Of a DNA stretch of 64,000 bases, positions 54,157-62,402 are shown one piece after another. Source of the DNA: Lachnospiraceae bacterium. Its GTDB lineage: Bacteria; Bacillota; Clostridia; Lachnospirales; Lachnospiraceae. Where the stretch lies: contig JAEEGQ010000125.1 in NCBI GenBank assembly GCA_016280395.1, positions 1 to 64,000 on the forward strand. Direction: 5' to 3'. A program made the position numbers and the translations under genes. How positions within the stretch are numbered: position 1 is the first letter of the stretch; each line of letters starts with the position of its first letter. The notes under the pieces were generated by a model, which made no database searches, was not told where the DNA came from, and saw nothing but the letters and a program-made list of their open reading frames with translations.

Positions 54157-54182
54157 AAAAAAATAAGGACCTTCCGGCCCTT
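54157..54182 (-). terminator. Terminator of the lipoprotein unit
   Basis: Stem AAGGGCC/GGTCCTT with a GGAA loop followed by ATTTTTTTATAA on the minus strand, about 128 nt after the lipoprotein stop. Confidence 0.7.
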
Positions 54183-54309
54183 TTCTTTGTTTATGGGTAT
54201 CCGTCATCATAATGGCTTTTATCCAGAACATCCTCATGAAATGGGATCATTCTCGTTAATTGACATGCATTCATGTTGCATAGGGCACCTTTTCCGCTTT
54301 TTCATCATA

Positions 54310-54870
54310 CTAATACACCATGGCTTTTAAAACCGTAACATACAAACTCAACTCAAGAACTTTCCTGTACCATTCTTTGACTTCAGTAACAGTAAGATCC
54401 CCAAATGGTTTATATTCTGTAATGGTATCACATATTCTAACGGTATCTCCGACATTATCGTCGAAGGGTTCACCAGCATCTTTAGGCTTAAAGTTTTCTT
54501 TCACCGAAGAAATTTCCTTTACTTGGGATAATACCTTTTTTATCTCTCCTATAACGTTTTGTGTTTTATCGTAATAATCATCCCCCAAATAGTATGCCCC
54601 GTCTCCCCATGCCTTAGCTGCGTAAGCTGCATAATTACTTGCTTCTTCGCATAACGAGCTTGCGCTTTCCAAATAAGAATAAATCAATTTCTTATCGTCT
54701 TCTGTCCATATAGTCGGGTCAGGAGTCGGAGTTGGGGTATTAATAGGTGTTGGGGTTGGGGTTGGGGGCGGGGTAGAAGTTGTCTTGTTCTTCTCTGTAT
54801 TGTTACCACATGCAATTACAAAAATTGCTAATGCTGCTATCAGACTCAATAACCGTGTTTTCTTTATCAT
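54310..54870 (-). CDS. Lipoprotein with Thr-Pro linker, unknown function
   Basis: 186 residues. A lipoprotein signal (LLSLIAALAIFVIAC) with cysteine at about residue 21 is followed by a linker of alternating Thr and Pro (about 32-52) and a helical domain (about 55-186) with IYSYLESASSLCEEASNYAAY. The Thr-Pro linker is a surface spacer. Codon and base use is AT-rich compared with the genes before 53 kb. It is the last gene of an island unit that includes a zinc-ribbon protein and a membrane protein, and it has GGCGAGGAG upstream. No family recognised. Confidence 0.7.
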   Translation of the reverse strand: MIKKTRLLSLIAALAIFVIACGNNTEKNKTTSTPPPTPTPTPINTPTPTPDPTIWTEDDKKLIYSYLESASSLCEEASNYAAYAAKAWGDGAYYLGDDYYDKTQNVIGEIKKVLSQVKEISSVKENFKPKDAGEPFDDNVGDTVRICDTITEYKPFGDLTVTEVKEWYRKVLELSLYVTVLKAMVY

Positions 54871-54904
54871 TTTCTCACTCCTCGCCTTTCACATTATTAT
54901 CAAG

Positions 54905-55474
54905 TTAATCATATTGAATTCTTACTGTTGCTTTCTTGATTAAATAACCCGAGTCTTTAATCATCATTTCAAACTGATTGCTCTCACCAGGTTCCAACCA
55001 TGAAGAGCCAACGGCATATGTCCAATCTGTATTTACTACCTTGCCATCTGCATCTTTACAAGAAGCTTTTACCTTAACATATTTAACCCGATATGAACCA
55101 TTATTCGTTATTGTCCCGGATACATAACAATAACCACTTTTATGCTCTACCTTCACATTCGACACGTCCATATACAACATACAGTATGTACTATGTGACA
55201 TCTCATAAGATGAGGAATCATATGAATTCTTTGATGTTTTCTGATTATTATTACTCGAGTTTCTGCTATTCGATGATGCAATCTTAGGTATTAAGAAAGC
55301 ACATATCAATATAAGAACAACCGCAGCTATTCCAATTGGCAACACAATTCTTCTTTTATTACCCTTGGAAATAGTGTTTTGTGATCCATTGTAACTGTTT
55401 TCGATTTGTGCACCGCAGAACGAGCAAAACGCCGAGTTGTCAACAATCGAATTCCCACATTTTGGGCAGATCAT
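54905..55474 (-). CDS. Zinc-ribbon membrane protein with FxLYD-like outer domain
   Basis: 189 residues. MICPKCGNSIVDNSAFCSFCG is an N-terminal zinc ribbon in the cytoplasm; one transmembrane helix (about 42-60) and a Ser/Asn-rich spacer follow; the outer domain (about 95-189) has GYCYVSGTITNNGSYRVKYV and WLEPGESNQFEM, the pattern of FxLYD-type beta-sandwiches. I start at ATG 55474 with AAGGGAG; a longer TTG-initiated frame would overlap the previous gene. This is a common domain pair in Firmicutes without a set function. Confidence 0.75.
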   Translation of the reverse strand: MICPKCGNSIVDNSAFCSFCGAQIENSYNGSQNTISKGNKRRIVLPIGIAAVVLILICAFLIPKIASSNSRNSSNNNQKTSKNSYDSSSYEMSHSTYCMLYMDVSNVKVEHKSGYCYVSGTITNNGSYRVKYVKVKASCKDADGKVVNTDWTYAVGSSWLEPGESNQFEMMIKDSGYLIKKATVRIQYD

Positions 55475-55509
55475 TTTTTCTCCCTTCTGAGTGTTAAGGA
55501 TATAATAAA

Positions 55510-56112
55510 TCAAACATTATTTTCTGAGGACTCCGGTTTATTAATTGAGGGGCTCTTTTTTCTCTTTCTTAAGAGAATAACTCCGCTATCACTTGCAACC
55601 GATAGTATCAAAAGCGCAATTAGTAATATCAGTTCAATGTAGTATACGGCTCCGAATGAAATGAATGTTTCCTCAAAATAAATACTTGTATTCTTACGTG
55701 CAATAGGAGTTTCATGAGAATAATTAAATGATCTCGAACCACAGATGCTTCCAATTATCAAAAATAATAAAGCTGCTGAACTGCATACAATATTTATGCT
55801 TTTAATATAAAATCCCTTGATCCACCCTATCCATCCAATGACAATAATAGCGGCTAAAAAAGCAATAATACAATACACAGCTCCATTACCAAAAAGCCAG
55901 AAATTCGTCTTAGAAACCAGCCGGGCAAAAATAGAATTTATGATTTCTGTAGAAGAACTAAACTCATGACCTGATATAATGGTCTTTGAGTCAAATCTAA
56001 AAGAAAAGAACGGTCCAATGGCTAACAAAAGCCCCCCTGCAAGACAAATAATGGTATATAATACCACATCATAGTTCCTATTCTCTTTGCTGGTTTTTTT
56101 TACATTAAACAT
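55510..56112 (-). CDS. Four-helix membrane protein, unknown function
   Basis: 200 residues with about four transmembrane helices (near 18-38, 70-90, 96-118 and 150-172), a soluble loop containing SFNYSHETPIARKN, and a basic tail (LLRKRKKSPSINKPE). No motif known to me. AT-rich. It starts 21 bp after the HTH gene with GGAGAG upstream and reads directly into the zinc-ribbon gene, so the four island genes from 56880 to 54310 most likely form one unit. Confidence 0.65.
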   Translation of the reverse strand: MFNVKKTSKENRNYDVVLYTIICLAGGLLLAIGPFFSFRFDSKTIISGHEFSSSTEIINSIFARLVSKTNFWLFGNGAVYCIIAFLAAIIVIGWIGWIKGFYIKSINIVCSSAALLFLIIGSICGSRSFNYSHETPIARKNTSIYFEETFISFGAVYYIELILLIALLILSVASDSGVILLRKRKKSPSINKPESSENNV

Positions 56113-56133
56113 AATGATCTCTCCTGTGCCTCT

Positions 56134-56880
56134 TTATTGTTGTTTTTCTTTTATTTTCTTAAAAGTCTCCTGCAACACTTCGATTCCTTTTCCGACTAAA
56201 GCAGGGCTAATACTCTTGACAATCTCCAAAACCACATCTACGAAACTACTCTTAAAGGTATTTGCAAGTGTTTCTCCCAATGGAGCCTTTTCTATATCCC
56301 CACAAAGCTTCGCCTCATTATTGTAGTTCTTTCTAAATGTTTCTTGAAAAGCCTTCTTTTCCTTATCACTCATCAATTGTCCGATCAGATTAAGAAAATC
56401 CGTGGGGGAAACAATCAAGAGATTTGTTGTAAGCGATGTGTCGACATAACTTCCTTGCTCGTCTATCCAGTTTTTTAGTTCATAATACAAATTTCGATCT
56501 CGGAGGTTGATACGAATCTTTCCTCCCTCATATCTTGCTTTGTCAGCCACCCGTAAAAAAGACTGTTTCCAATCAAATCCCTCATAGGGATACTGTAATT
56601 GTTTCTTAACTTTTAATGTGCTTACCTTACTCTGTGGTATTCCCAACTGCTTAGCCAAAGTGTAATCACTATATGAGTTGATGTCTGCTTCTGACTTGTC
56701 AAGGATCGCCTCAATATAGATTGAAAATAGGAGAACCTCAAAATCTGACTTCTGCATTGTCCCAAAGTTTCCGAGAAAATAGTTCTCAGCAACCTTGTCA
56801 AAAGCACGCGCTTTCAATTCATCATCCGCAAATATGGATTTATAGTTCTTTCGCAGGTTTTCAAAGTCATACCTTTCCAT
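56134..56880 (-). CDS. HTH-containing protein of unknown function
   Basis: 248 residues, soluble. At about 70-92 DYTLAKQLGIPQSKVSTLK looks like a helix-turn-helix; a strand-rich part with GGKIRINLRDRNLYYELKNW and DTSLTTNLLIVSPTDFLNL follows; the end (about 200-248) is a hydrophobic helical stretch (VDVVLEIVKSISPALVGKGI). It may be a regulator or an effector of the island. It is first in the unit, after a promoter region with a palindrome (56989-57004). GGGAGG precedes the ATG. I do not recognise the family. Confidence 0.6.
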   Translation of the reverse strand: MERYDFENLRKNYKSIFADDELKARAFDKVAENYFLGNFGTMQKSDFEVLLFSIYIEAILDKSEADINSYSDYTLAKQLGIPQSKVSTLKVKKQLQYPYEGFDWKQSFLRVADKARYEGGKIRINLRDRNLYYELKNWIDEQGSYVDTSLTTNLLIVSPTDFLNLIGQLMSDKEKKAFQETFRKNYNNEAKLCGDIEKAPLGETLANTFKSSFVDVVLEIVKSISPALVGKGIEVLQETFKKIKEKQQ

Positions 56881-56931
56881 TCAAGCCTCCCTTCACTATT
56901 TGAGCAAGTTAATGCAAGTAAATACGGAATT

Positions 56932-57088
56932 GTGTACTTTTCCGAAACAAGATTAAAGATTTGGATGAAATGATATTTTTTCAATAATTCAAGATTTATC
57001 TTGACCGTTTTTGTATCTTGCGTTATAATACACGCTGTATCTAAGCAAAAAAAAGAATTCGGAAAAGTACACCTTTCCGAATTCTTTT
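56932..57088. repeat. Inverted 15-bp repeats flanking a promoter-like gap; terminator of the recombinase gene
   Basis: GTGTACTTTTCCGAA at 56932-56946 has its exact reverse complement at 57058-57072, 111 bp apart. The second copy is also part of a strong hairpin (about 57050-57088, stem AAAGAATTCGGAAA) followed by eight Ts on the minus strand, the terminator of the serine recombinase gene. Within the gap, 56989-57004 is a TCAAGAT/ATCTTGA palindrome. No gene is seen. Confidence 0.65.
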
Positions 57089-57106
57089 TACATCAGCCAT
57101 ATCCAT

Positions 57107-57727
57107 CTATTCCGCTTTTTCTGCTGTTATCCGCTCCCCATACTTCTTAGCTCTCTCAAAGAACGTAGTCTGTGCCATCCCGCATTCTCTCGCAGCCTCT
57201 GATATAGATATTTCCTTACTTCTCCAGCGCTCGTATACCTCATTAAAATTCTCCGGCAGCAGCATTGGTCTTCTTCCAAACCGCACTCCTTTTGCCTTTG
57301 CGGCTGCTATACCCTCTGCCTGTCTTTTTCTTATGTTTGAGCGCTCGTTCTCCGCCACATAAGACAGAAGTGCCAAAACAAGGTCACTTATAAAGGTTCC
57401 GAGCAGATTCTTCTCACGTCTGGTATCAAGAATGGGCATATCAAACACAAAAATGTCCGCCCGCTTTCCCTTTGTGATCAAGCGCCATTGTTCCAGTATT
57501 TCCTCATAGTTTCGCCCAAGTCTGTCGATACTGCTTATGCAGAGCAGATCATCTGCCTTAAGCTTCTTCATAAGCTGGATAAACTGTGGACGATTGAAAT
57601 CTTTTCCGGACTGTTTATCCACATATATATTTCTTTCCGAAACCCCCATCTTCCGCATAGTGATCAGCTGCCTGTCCTCGTTTTGATCCTTTGTGCTAAC
57701 ACGCACATAGCCGTACATATTTCCCAT
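57107..57727 (-). CDS. Serine recombinase (resolvase/invertase family)
   Basis: 206 residues. YGYVRVSTKDQNEDRQL has the catalytic Ser in VRVST; DRLGRNYEEI and the arginine helix ENERSNIRKRQAEGI follow, then a C-terminal helix-turn-helix (ISISEAARECGMAQTTFFERAKK) for DNA binding. The size matches small resolvases and invertases, not large integrases, so it likely resolves or inverts DNA rather than inserts an element by itself. It lies within the AT-rich island next to inverted repeats. AGGAG precedes the start. Confidence 0.93.
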   Translation of the reverse strand: MGNMYGYVRVSTKDQNEDRQLITMRKMGVSERNIYVDKQSGKDFNRPQFIQLMKKLKADDLLCISSIDRLGRNYEEILEQWRLITKGKRADIFVFDMPILDTRREKNLLGTFISDLVLALLSYVAENERSNIRKRQAEGIAAAKAKGVRFGRRPMLLPENFNEVYERWRSKEISISEAARECGMAQTTFFERAKKYGERITAEKAE

Positions 57728-57850
57728 AGAATGAGCTCCTTTCGTGATGAGACCGCATTAGTATTATGGCCATCATAGTATTGGCTCTATTCTATTCTTT
57801 ATTGTTGATAATATCGCTTGATCATGACAAGAAAACAGAAGTACTTATTC

Positions 57851-57913
57851 CATTTATAAGAATACAGCCTTATAAATGAGCGAGTTAACTCCGGGGACAA
57901 AGCCACTTGTCCC
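57851..57913. repeat. Two adjacent inverted repeats between the recombinase and mazEF
   Basis: CATTTATAAG/CTTATAAATG with an 8-bp loop (57851-57878) and GGGACAA/TTGTCCC with a 6-bp loop (57894-57913). They may be recombinase sites, element ends or hairpins. The rest of 57728-58038 holds the mazEF terminator and no gene I can support. Confidence 0.5.
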
Positions 57914-57945
57914 TGATTTTTGGGGAGGCTTATGCAAATATCGTC

Positions 57946-57971
57946 AAAAGAGGAGCGGTAGCACCACTCCC
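57946..57971 (-). terminator. Probable terminator of mazEF
   Basis: Stem GGGAGTGGT/ACCGCTCCT (two G-T pairs) with a 3-nt loop, then CTTTTG on the minus strand. Confidence 0.45.
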
Positions 57972-58038
57972 CTTGCCAAGCGTATTAATGATTTTGATAT
58001 TCTTGAAAAAGCATGCAAAGAGTTCCGATCCCTTAACC

Positions 58039-58350
58039 TCAGTCATACTCAAACAATCCCTGGACTGCATCCGAGACATCCATTATGTCTCCGTAGTTCA
58101 GGGTATCTTTTTTGTTGCATGCTCTTGCTGCCGGATCGATCAGTTTTATCTGCTCGCAGATCACTGTTCCTTTCGTACCTTGCTTTCCAATGACTGCAAT
58201 ATGAACCGGTCCGGCGGGTACTCTATCTTGCATCAGACAAACATGAAATACCCCCGTAGCCCTGATAAATGTATTTTTGCTGACCACAACGAACAGCATC
58301 TTACTGTATCCCTCGATGCTTATGATATCTCCCTGGCAAAATGTACTCAT
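58039..58350 (-). CDS. mazF: MazF/PemK-family toxin
   Basis: 103 residues. CQGDIISIEGYSKMLFVVVS, the GPVHIAV strand and the GTVICEQIKLID segment, which carries the family's catalytic-site region, mark a PemK/MazF RNA-cleaving toxin. It inhibits translation by cutting mRNA at short motifs when the antitoxin is lost. Its ATG overlaps the stop of mazE (ATGA), the usual arrangement for coupled synthesis. The motif spacing is slightly unlike E. coli MazF, so the cleavage sequence cannot be predicted. Confidence 0.88.
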   Translation of the reverse strand: MSTFCQGDIISIEGYSKMLFVVVSKNTFIRATGVFHVCLMQDRVPAGPVHIAVIGKQGTKGTVICEQIKLIDPAARACNKKDTLNYGDIMDVSDAVQGLFEYD

Positions 58351-58589
58351 AGAAGTTCTCTCCCCTTAGGTTTCCCCCAATTGAAATCAGTAACCGAAAT
58401 CTTCCCTTCATACTCTGCAAGCCGTTCTTCAAAGTTCTTATGCCTGAACCGCTTTCTAAGCACTATCGCGTCATTTTCTATACTGATATCGAGTATATCC
58501 ATCGTTTTGAGTTGCATTTTTTCCAGAATATCTTTCGGAATGCGTATTCCCTGGCTGTTTCCCCATGTTCTGATCGCTACCTGATCCAT
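58347..58589 (-). CDS. mazE: MazE/AbrB-family antitoxin
   Basis: 80 residues. RTWGNSQGIRIPKDILEKM is the AbrB/MazE swapped-hairpin DNA-binding motif; the acidic and basic tail (ERLAEYEGKISVTDFNWG) is the toxin-binding part. It neutralises MazF and represses the operon. AGGAGGTGC precedes the ATG, and a perfect 16-bp palindrome overlaps the promoter -10, the probable operator. Confidence 0.93.
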   Translation of the reverse strand: MDQVAIRTWGNSQGIRIPKDILEKMQLKTMDILDISIENDAIVLRKRFRHKNFEERLAEYEGKISVTDFNWGKPKGRELL

Positions 58590-58601
58590 TGCTGCACCTC
58601 C

Positions 58602-58642
58602 TAATGTATATACATTATACAGTATAATTATCTAAAAATCAA
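58602..58642 (-). promoter_or_regulatory. mazEF promoter with overlapping palindromic operator
   Basis: TTGATT, 17-bp spacer, TATAAT (58614-58642). The perfect palindrome TAATGTATATACATTA (58602-58617) overlaps the -10, so bound MazE-MazF would block RNA polymerase. Confidence 0.8.
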
Positions 58643-58681
58643 TCCCGTTTTCCCTTCCGGGCGAAGATCTGCACATAATGT

Positions 58682-58708
58682 AAAGGCCTTGCTTTCGCAC
58701 GGCCTTTT
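58682..58708. terminator. Hairpin after the surface-protein gene
   Basis: AAAGGCC/GGCCTTT stem with a 12-nt loop, 20 bp after the surface-protein stop. The U-run is short on the minus strand. Confidence 0.5.
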
Positions 58709-58727
58709 AACTTACAGTCCAAGTATC

Positions 58728-60704
58728 TCATTTTTTCTTCTTTTTCGCCAGAACAACCGCTATGACTACTCCTGCCACAACAACCACACTGCCTGCGATA
58801 ATGAGGAATATCAGTAAACCGTTACCCTCGTCGCTGTCATCATAGTCGTCGGTCTTGTGGTGACTGCTTCCCTTGGGTGTGGGAGTTTTTTCTGTGGTTT
58901 CGCCCGAAGTCGGCTTATTGTCGCCTTCGCCGGGTGTAGGCGAGTTTTCCGGCTCTGTCTCGATCTTTTTGAAGATTGCATACAGATCAAGGTTTTCGTT
59001 GGCATAAAAATCATATTCGGCTTCTTTTGAAAATTCCGCACCGTTTGCGCCGTTAAGACGCCATTCAACGAACTCGTAGCCGTCTTTCGCCGCGGCTTTT
59101 ATCGTGACTATAGTGCCCTCGGTTGCATAAAAACCATAACCCGAATCCTGAAAGCCGTTCGTCTTCTCTCCGTCTGTTAAAAGGTACACCTGACCTCCGC
59201 TCCATTTCTGGTTCAAAGATATATCATAAACAGAGACACAGATATCAAACTGTGCTTTGTCCGGGAGGACCTTAAATGTGAACTCTGCGGTATCGAGCAG
59301 CATCCAGTCGAATGCCGTACCCGTGCCGTCAATGTCGTAATACAGTGAAGCAGTTGCCTTATATTCTCCTTCCGGAAGGCCTGTATTTGGCTGAACACTG
59401 CCTGCATTGTACATATTGTTTACCATATATGTTCCGCCGATGGATGCCCAAAGGCTGAACGCATCTGTATCGCCCGAAAACTCTATCTTATAGTGCTCAT
59501 CATCGCAATTCAGATTGTATGCGCCGATAATGTCGACCCTGAAGATGTAGTTGGTCGTTTCCGTGTATCCTACGGTTGCCTCGCCGCAGTCTATGTTTTC
59601 AAGTTTTGCCTTGTATTCGGACGGGTCTCCCGGTTTTTCCTTCCATACGGCATTTACCGTCATATTCGAGCCGGGCTGGAAAGGCGTACCCGGAGAAAAT
59701 GTGCCGTAACCCGGTATCTCCCAGCCGTCAAACTCCATACCGTCGGGAGCACCGAAACCGTTCTCCGGAAGCGTGAAATCTGCGCCGGCAGGTACATTTA
59801 TGCCCGGCATTATGTTGCTGCCGCCGTTTTCATAAAAGGTCACAACATAGAACGAGCCCTTAGTGTATGTATAAGTGCCGGTCCACACTGCGGAAAGATA
59901 ATTGTCTTGATCGTCTTTCGCAAATATCCTGAGATTATATGTACCGCTTTCAAACCCGTATGCCTCGCAGCAGTTATAGAGATTCTCCGTTGTAAGACTT
60001 ATATTTCCGCCACCTGTGCCAAGTTCAAAAAAGTACTGTGTTGCACCTGGGAACGCATCCCAGGTTATAATACCTTCCGGCGATATCGAAACATTTGTAA
60101 GGCCGGCCCTGTTGATATTCAGCTCTATCTTGCCTTTAAAAGGCTCGCTGTCGGGATAACCCTGTGCGGATGCCATTATCGAATATGTGTATTCATGATT
60201 GCCCTCCGGAACTTTTCCCGAAACATCCACTGAACAGTTCTCTGTATATACCGAGCGGTTATCTATGATCACCAGGTATTCTTCCGCATTCGGAACCGGA
60301 TCCCAGGACACGGTCCCACCTGTCCACTGTACATTGGAGGGGGTTGCAAGCTGCGGTTTTGCGGATGTGTAGGTAAAGGATCCCGTCCACTTGGCCGAAA
60401 TCTGCGCATTGTTTGCATCTATCGCATACAGCCTTACTTCATATGTACCGCTTGCAAACCCGTAGTTTTCACAGTTTGCATTCAGATTCACTGAAGTACC
60501 GTCGGCATATCCGCCGCCCGAACCAATTTCCAGCATGTAGTTTTCTGCCCCGGGGAAAGCATCCCATGACAGGATCCCTTCCGGTGAGATGCTGACATTT
60601 TTTAATTCTTCCTCCGCTTTTGCGGCGGTAACAGGCAACAGTCCCGCAACCAAAAGAACTGCAAACAGAACTGAAAGGAACATTTTTAGTATCTTTTTTA
60701 TCAT
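58728..60704 (-). CDS. Repeat-containing cell-surface protein
   Basis: 658 residues. A signal peptide (about 1-30) is followed by two long homologous repeats that open with NVSISPEGI and end in WTG-YTYT (about 38-115 and 203-283) with a shorter, related domain between them. A Listeria-Bacteroides (InlB B) repeat (about 286-355, VTFYENGGSN and FDGWEIPGYG) and a second such piece near 560-600 follow. The end has a Ser/Thr/Pro linker, one transmembrane helix and KKKKK; no LPxTG, so it is anchored by the helix. It probably binds something outside. It follows the MFS/spermidine-synthase gene by 29 bp. Confidence 0.85.
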   Translation of the reverse strand: MIKKILKMFLSVLFAVLLVAGLLPVTAAKAEEELKNVSISPEGILSWDAFPGAENYMLEIGSGGGYADGTSVNLNANCENYGFASGTYEVRLYAIDANNAQISAKWTGSFTYTSAKPQLATPSNVQWTGGTVSWDPVPNAEEYLVIIDNRSVYTENCSVDVSGKVPEGNHEYTYSIMASAQGYPDSEPFKGKIELNINRAGLTNVSISPEGIITWDAFPGATQYFFELGTGGGNISLTTENLYNCCEAYGFESGTYNLRIFAKDDQDNYLSAVWTGTYTYTKGSFYVVTFYENGGSNIMPGINVPAGADFTLPENGFGAPDGMEFDGWEIPGYGTFSPGTPFQPGSNMTVNAVWKEKPGDPSEYKAKLENIDCGEATVGYTETTNYIFRVDIIGAYNLNCDDEHYKIEFSGDTDAFSLWASIGGTYMVNNMYNAGSVQPNTGLPEGEYKATASLYYDIDGTGTAFDWMLLDTAEFTFKVLPDKAQFDICVSVYDISLNQKWSGGQVYLLTDGEKTNGFQDSGYGFYATEGTIVTIKAAAKDGYEFVEWRLNGANGAEFSKEAEYDFYANENLDLYAIFKKIETEPENSPTPGEGDNKPTSGETTEKTPTPKGSSHHKTDDYDDSDEGNGLLIFLIIAGSVVVVAGVVIAVVLAKKKKK

Positions 60705-60733
60705 ACCACTACCCCCCTATCATTTTTATAAGT

Positions 60734-62401
60734 TTACATTATTTCGTCCAAAAGCCCGCGGATCCCCTTTTCCTTAAGAATCTGCTTATAATATTGCAGC
60801 TCGTCCATGATGAGCGTGTCGATTATCTTCATTCCGAGCAGCTCCACCGGCGCCTGATCATCCGTCATTACGCGGTTTCCGGCCTCGTATTTCTTAAGAC
60901 CCTCTCCTACGGTCTGCATCATCCTTTTAAGCGAGTGATCCTGCTCTGCCTCTACATTTCGTTCAAATATGTCAAGCATCCCGGGATTACAGGATGCAAA
61001 AAGTTCGCAGTTGGAGCCGTTTATCACATCTGCAGTGTACACATACGGGAAAACGGCAGCTATCGTGTCTTTAAGCCATACATTTATGTCATCATCCCCG
61101 GAAAGCTCGCCTGTGCCGCGCATGTTCATGTTCACGACCATCACGCCGCCTTCCGCAAGGTGTTCCTTAACCAGAGTAAAGAATTCGACGGATGACATCT
61201 GGAACGGTATGGTGATGTCCTGGTAGGCATCGACCATTATAACATCATATTTGTCGCTGATGGCGGAAAGATATGCCCTTCCGTCATATTCAACGACTTC
61301 CGTGCTTTCCGAAAGCCCGAAATATCTCCTTGAAAGGTCGATTATCTTTCCGTCGATCTCGACGCCCTTTGAATTAACGTTATCAAAATACCTGTCGCAC
61401 TGCGTTGCGAACGTACCCGTCCCCATGCCGAGGATAAGCGTGTTCACTTCGTTTTTCTCGTGCACACCGTTCATGAACGGCGCAGCCATGGCATAATCGT
61501 AATACATGCCCGTAAGGCTGCCGTTCTTTACATACACGGACTGGATCCCTATCATGACATTTGTCGAAAGGTAAACTGCCTGATCGTCCTCCGATACCTG
61601 AAGGTAATTATACACCGATTCTCCTTCGTATGTAAGCCCTTTTTCCCAGAACGCGAAATCCGACCTGTGTCCGAAAACGGCGCAGAGGATGATGATCACG
61701 ACGCCTACTGCCGAAAGGACTTTGTCTTTCTTACCGGTCTGTCCGATAAAGAATACCACGGCAAGTGCCATAAGTATGCACGAAAAAATGATGAAGGTAA
61801 TGCTCGTTCCCACAGAAGGGATGGTAACAAAAGTGGGAACAAAGGTACCGATTATGCTGCCGACGGTGTTTGATGCATTAAGCTTTCCCACAGTCGAACC
61901 GCTGTCCGCAAGGTTCTGGACAGCATATTTTACAAGGCACGGCGTTACCGTTCCGAGTAAAAACAGCGGGAAAACGAAAACCACCATACAGGCCGCAAAG
62001 GCAGCCCATATAAGGAATCCCGTATTCACGGTCACTACCATTATACCGGCAACACCCACGATCACGTATTTCCCAAGTACCGGGATAGCGGCTATCCATA
62101 TCGCAGCTATGATGATGCGCCTGTAAAGGCTTGAAGGATCCGGCTTTTTGTCTGCCATGCGCCCGCCGTAGAGGTTGCCGAGGGCCATTGCGATCATTAT
62201 GGTGCCGATGATTATCGTCCAGACTATCTGGGACGAACTGAAATATGGCGCAAGCAAACGACTTGCGCCAAGTTCCACTGCCATTACCGACATTCCGGCA
62301 AAGAACTCGGTGAGGTAAAGGAACACTTTACCTCCCGGGATCCTTGCCGATGCCGTATTAACTGTTTCCTGTGTTACTGTTGTTTCCTGTTCTTTATTCA
62401 T
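60734..62401 (-). CDS. MFS-like membrane protein fused to a spermidine-synthase domain
   Basis: 555 residues. The N-terminal half has six to eight transmembrane helices (about 20-260) including LFLLGTVTPCLVKYAV; the C-terminal half is a Rossmann methyltransferase-like fold of spermidine synthase type with LILGMGTGTFA, GVEIDGKIIDLSRRYF and VIMVDAYQD (about 330-500). Such fused proteins are widespread and their substrate is unknown; a polyamine or small amine is the usual guess. Four bases separate it from the chemoreceptor stop, so the two are translated together. Whether it makes or moves polyamines is not shown by sequence. Confidence 0.8.
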   Translation of the reverse strand: MNKEQETTVTQETVNTASARIPGGKVFLYLTEFFAGMSVMAVELGASRLLAPYFSSSQIVWTIIIGTIMIAMALGNLYGGRMADKKPDPSSLYRRIIIAAIWIAAIPVLGKYVIVGVAGIMVVTVNTGFLIWAAFAACMVVFVFPLFLLGTVTPCLVKYAVQNLADSGSTVGKLNASNTVGSIIGTFVPTFVTIPSVGTSITFIIFSCILMALAVVFFIGQTGKKDKVLSAVGVVIIILCAVFGHRSDFAFWEKGLTYEGESVYNYLQVSEDDQAVYLSTNVMIGIQSVYVKNGSLTGMYYDYAMAAPFMNGVHEKNEVNTLILGMGTGTFATQCDRYFDNVNSKGVEIDGKIIDLSRRYFGLSESTEVVEYDGRAYLSAISDKYDVIMVDAYQDITIPFQMSSVEFFTLVKEHLAEGGVMVVNMNMRGTGELSGDDDINVWLKDTIAAVFPYVYTADVINGSNCELFASCNPGMLDIFERNVEAEQDHSLKRMMQTVGEGLKKYEAGNRVMTDDQAPVELLGMKIIDTLIMDELQYYKQILKEKGIRGLLDEIM

Positions 62402-62402
62402 C

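Noticed and set aside
54183..54309. Small reading frame in the gap after the lipoprotein gene
   Set aside because: Within the 3' untranslated region, no ribosome site, no homology that I can see.
57876..58584. Plus-strand reading frames across mazF and mazE (105 and 225 codons)
   Set aside because: They are opposite a clear MazEF operon with its own promoter, ribosome site and ATGA overlap; they show no motif.
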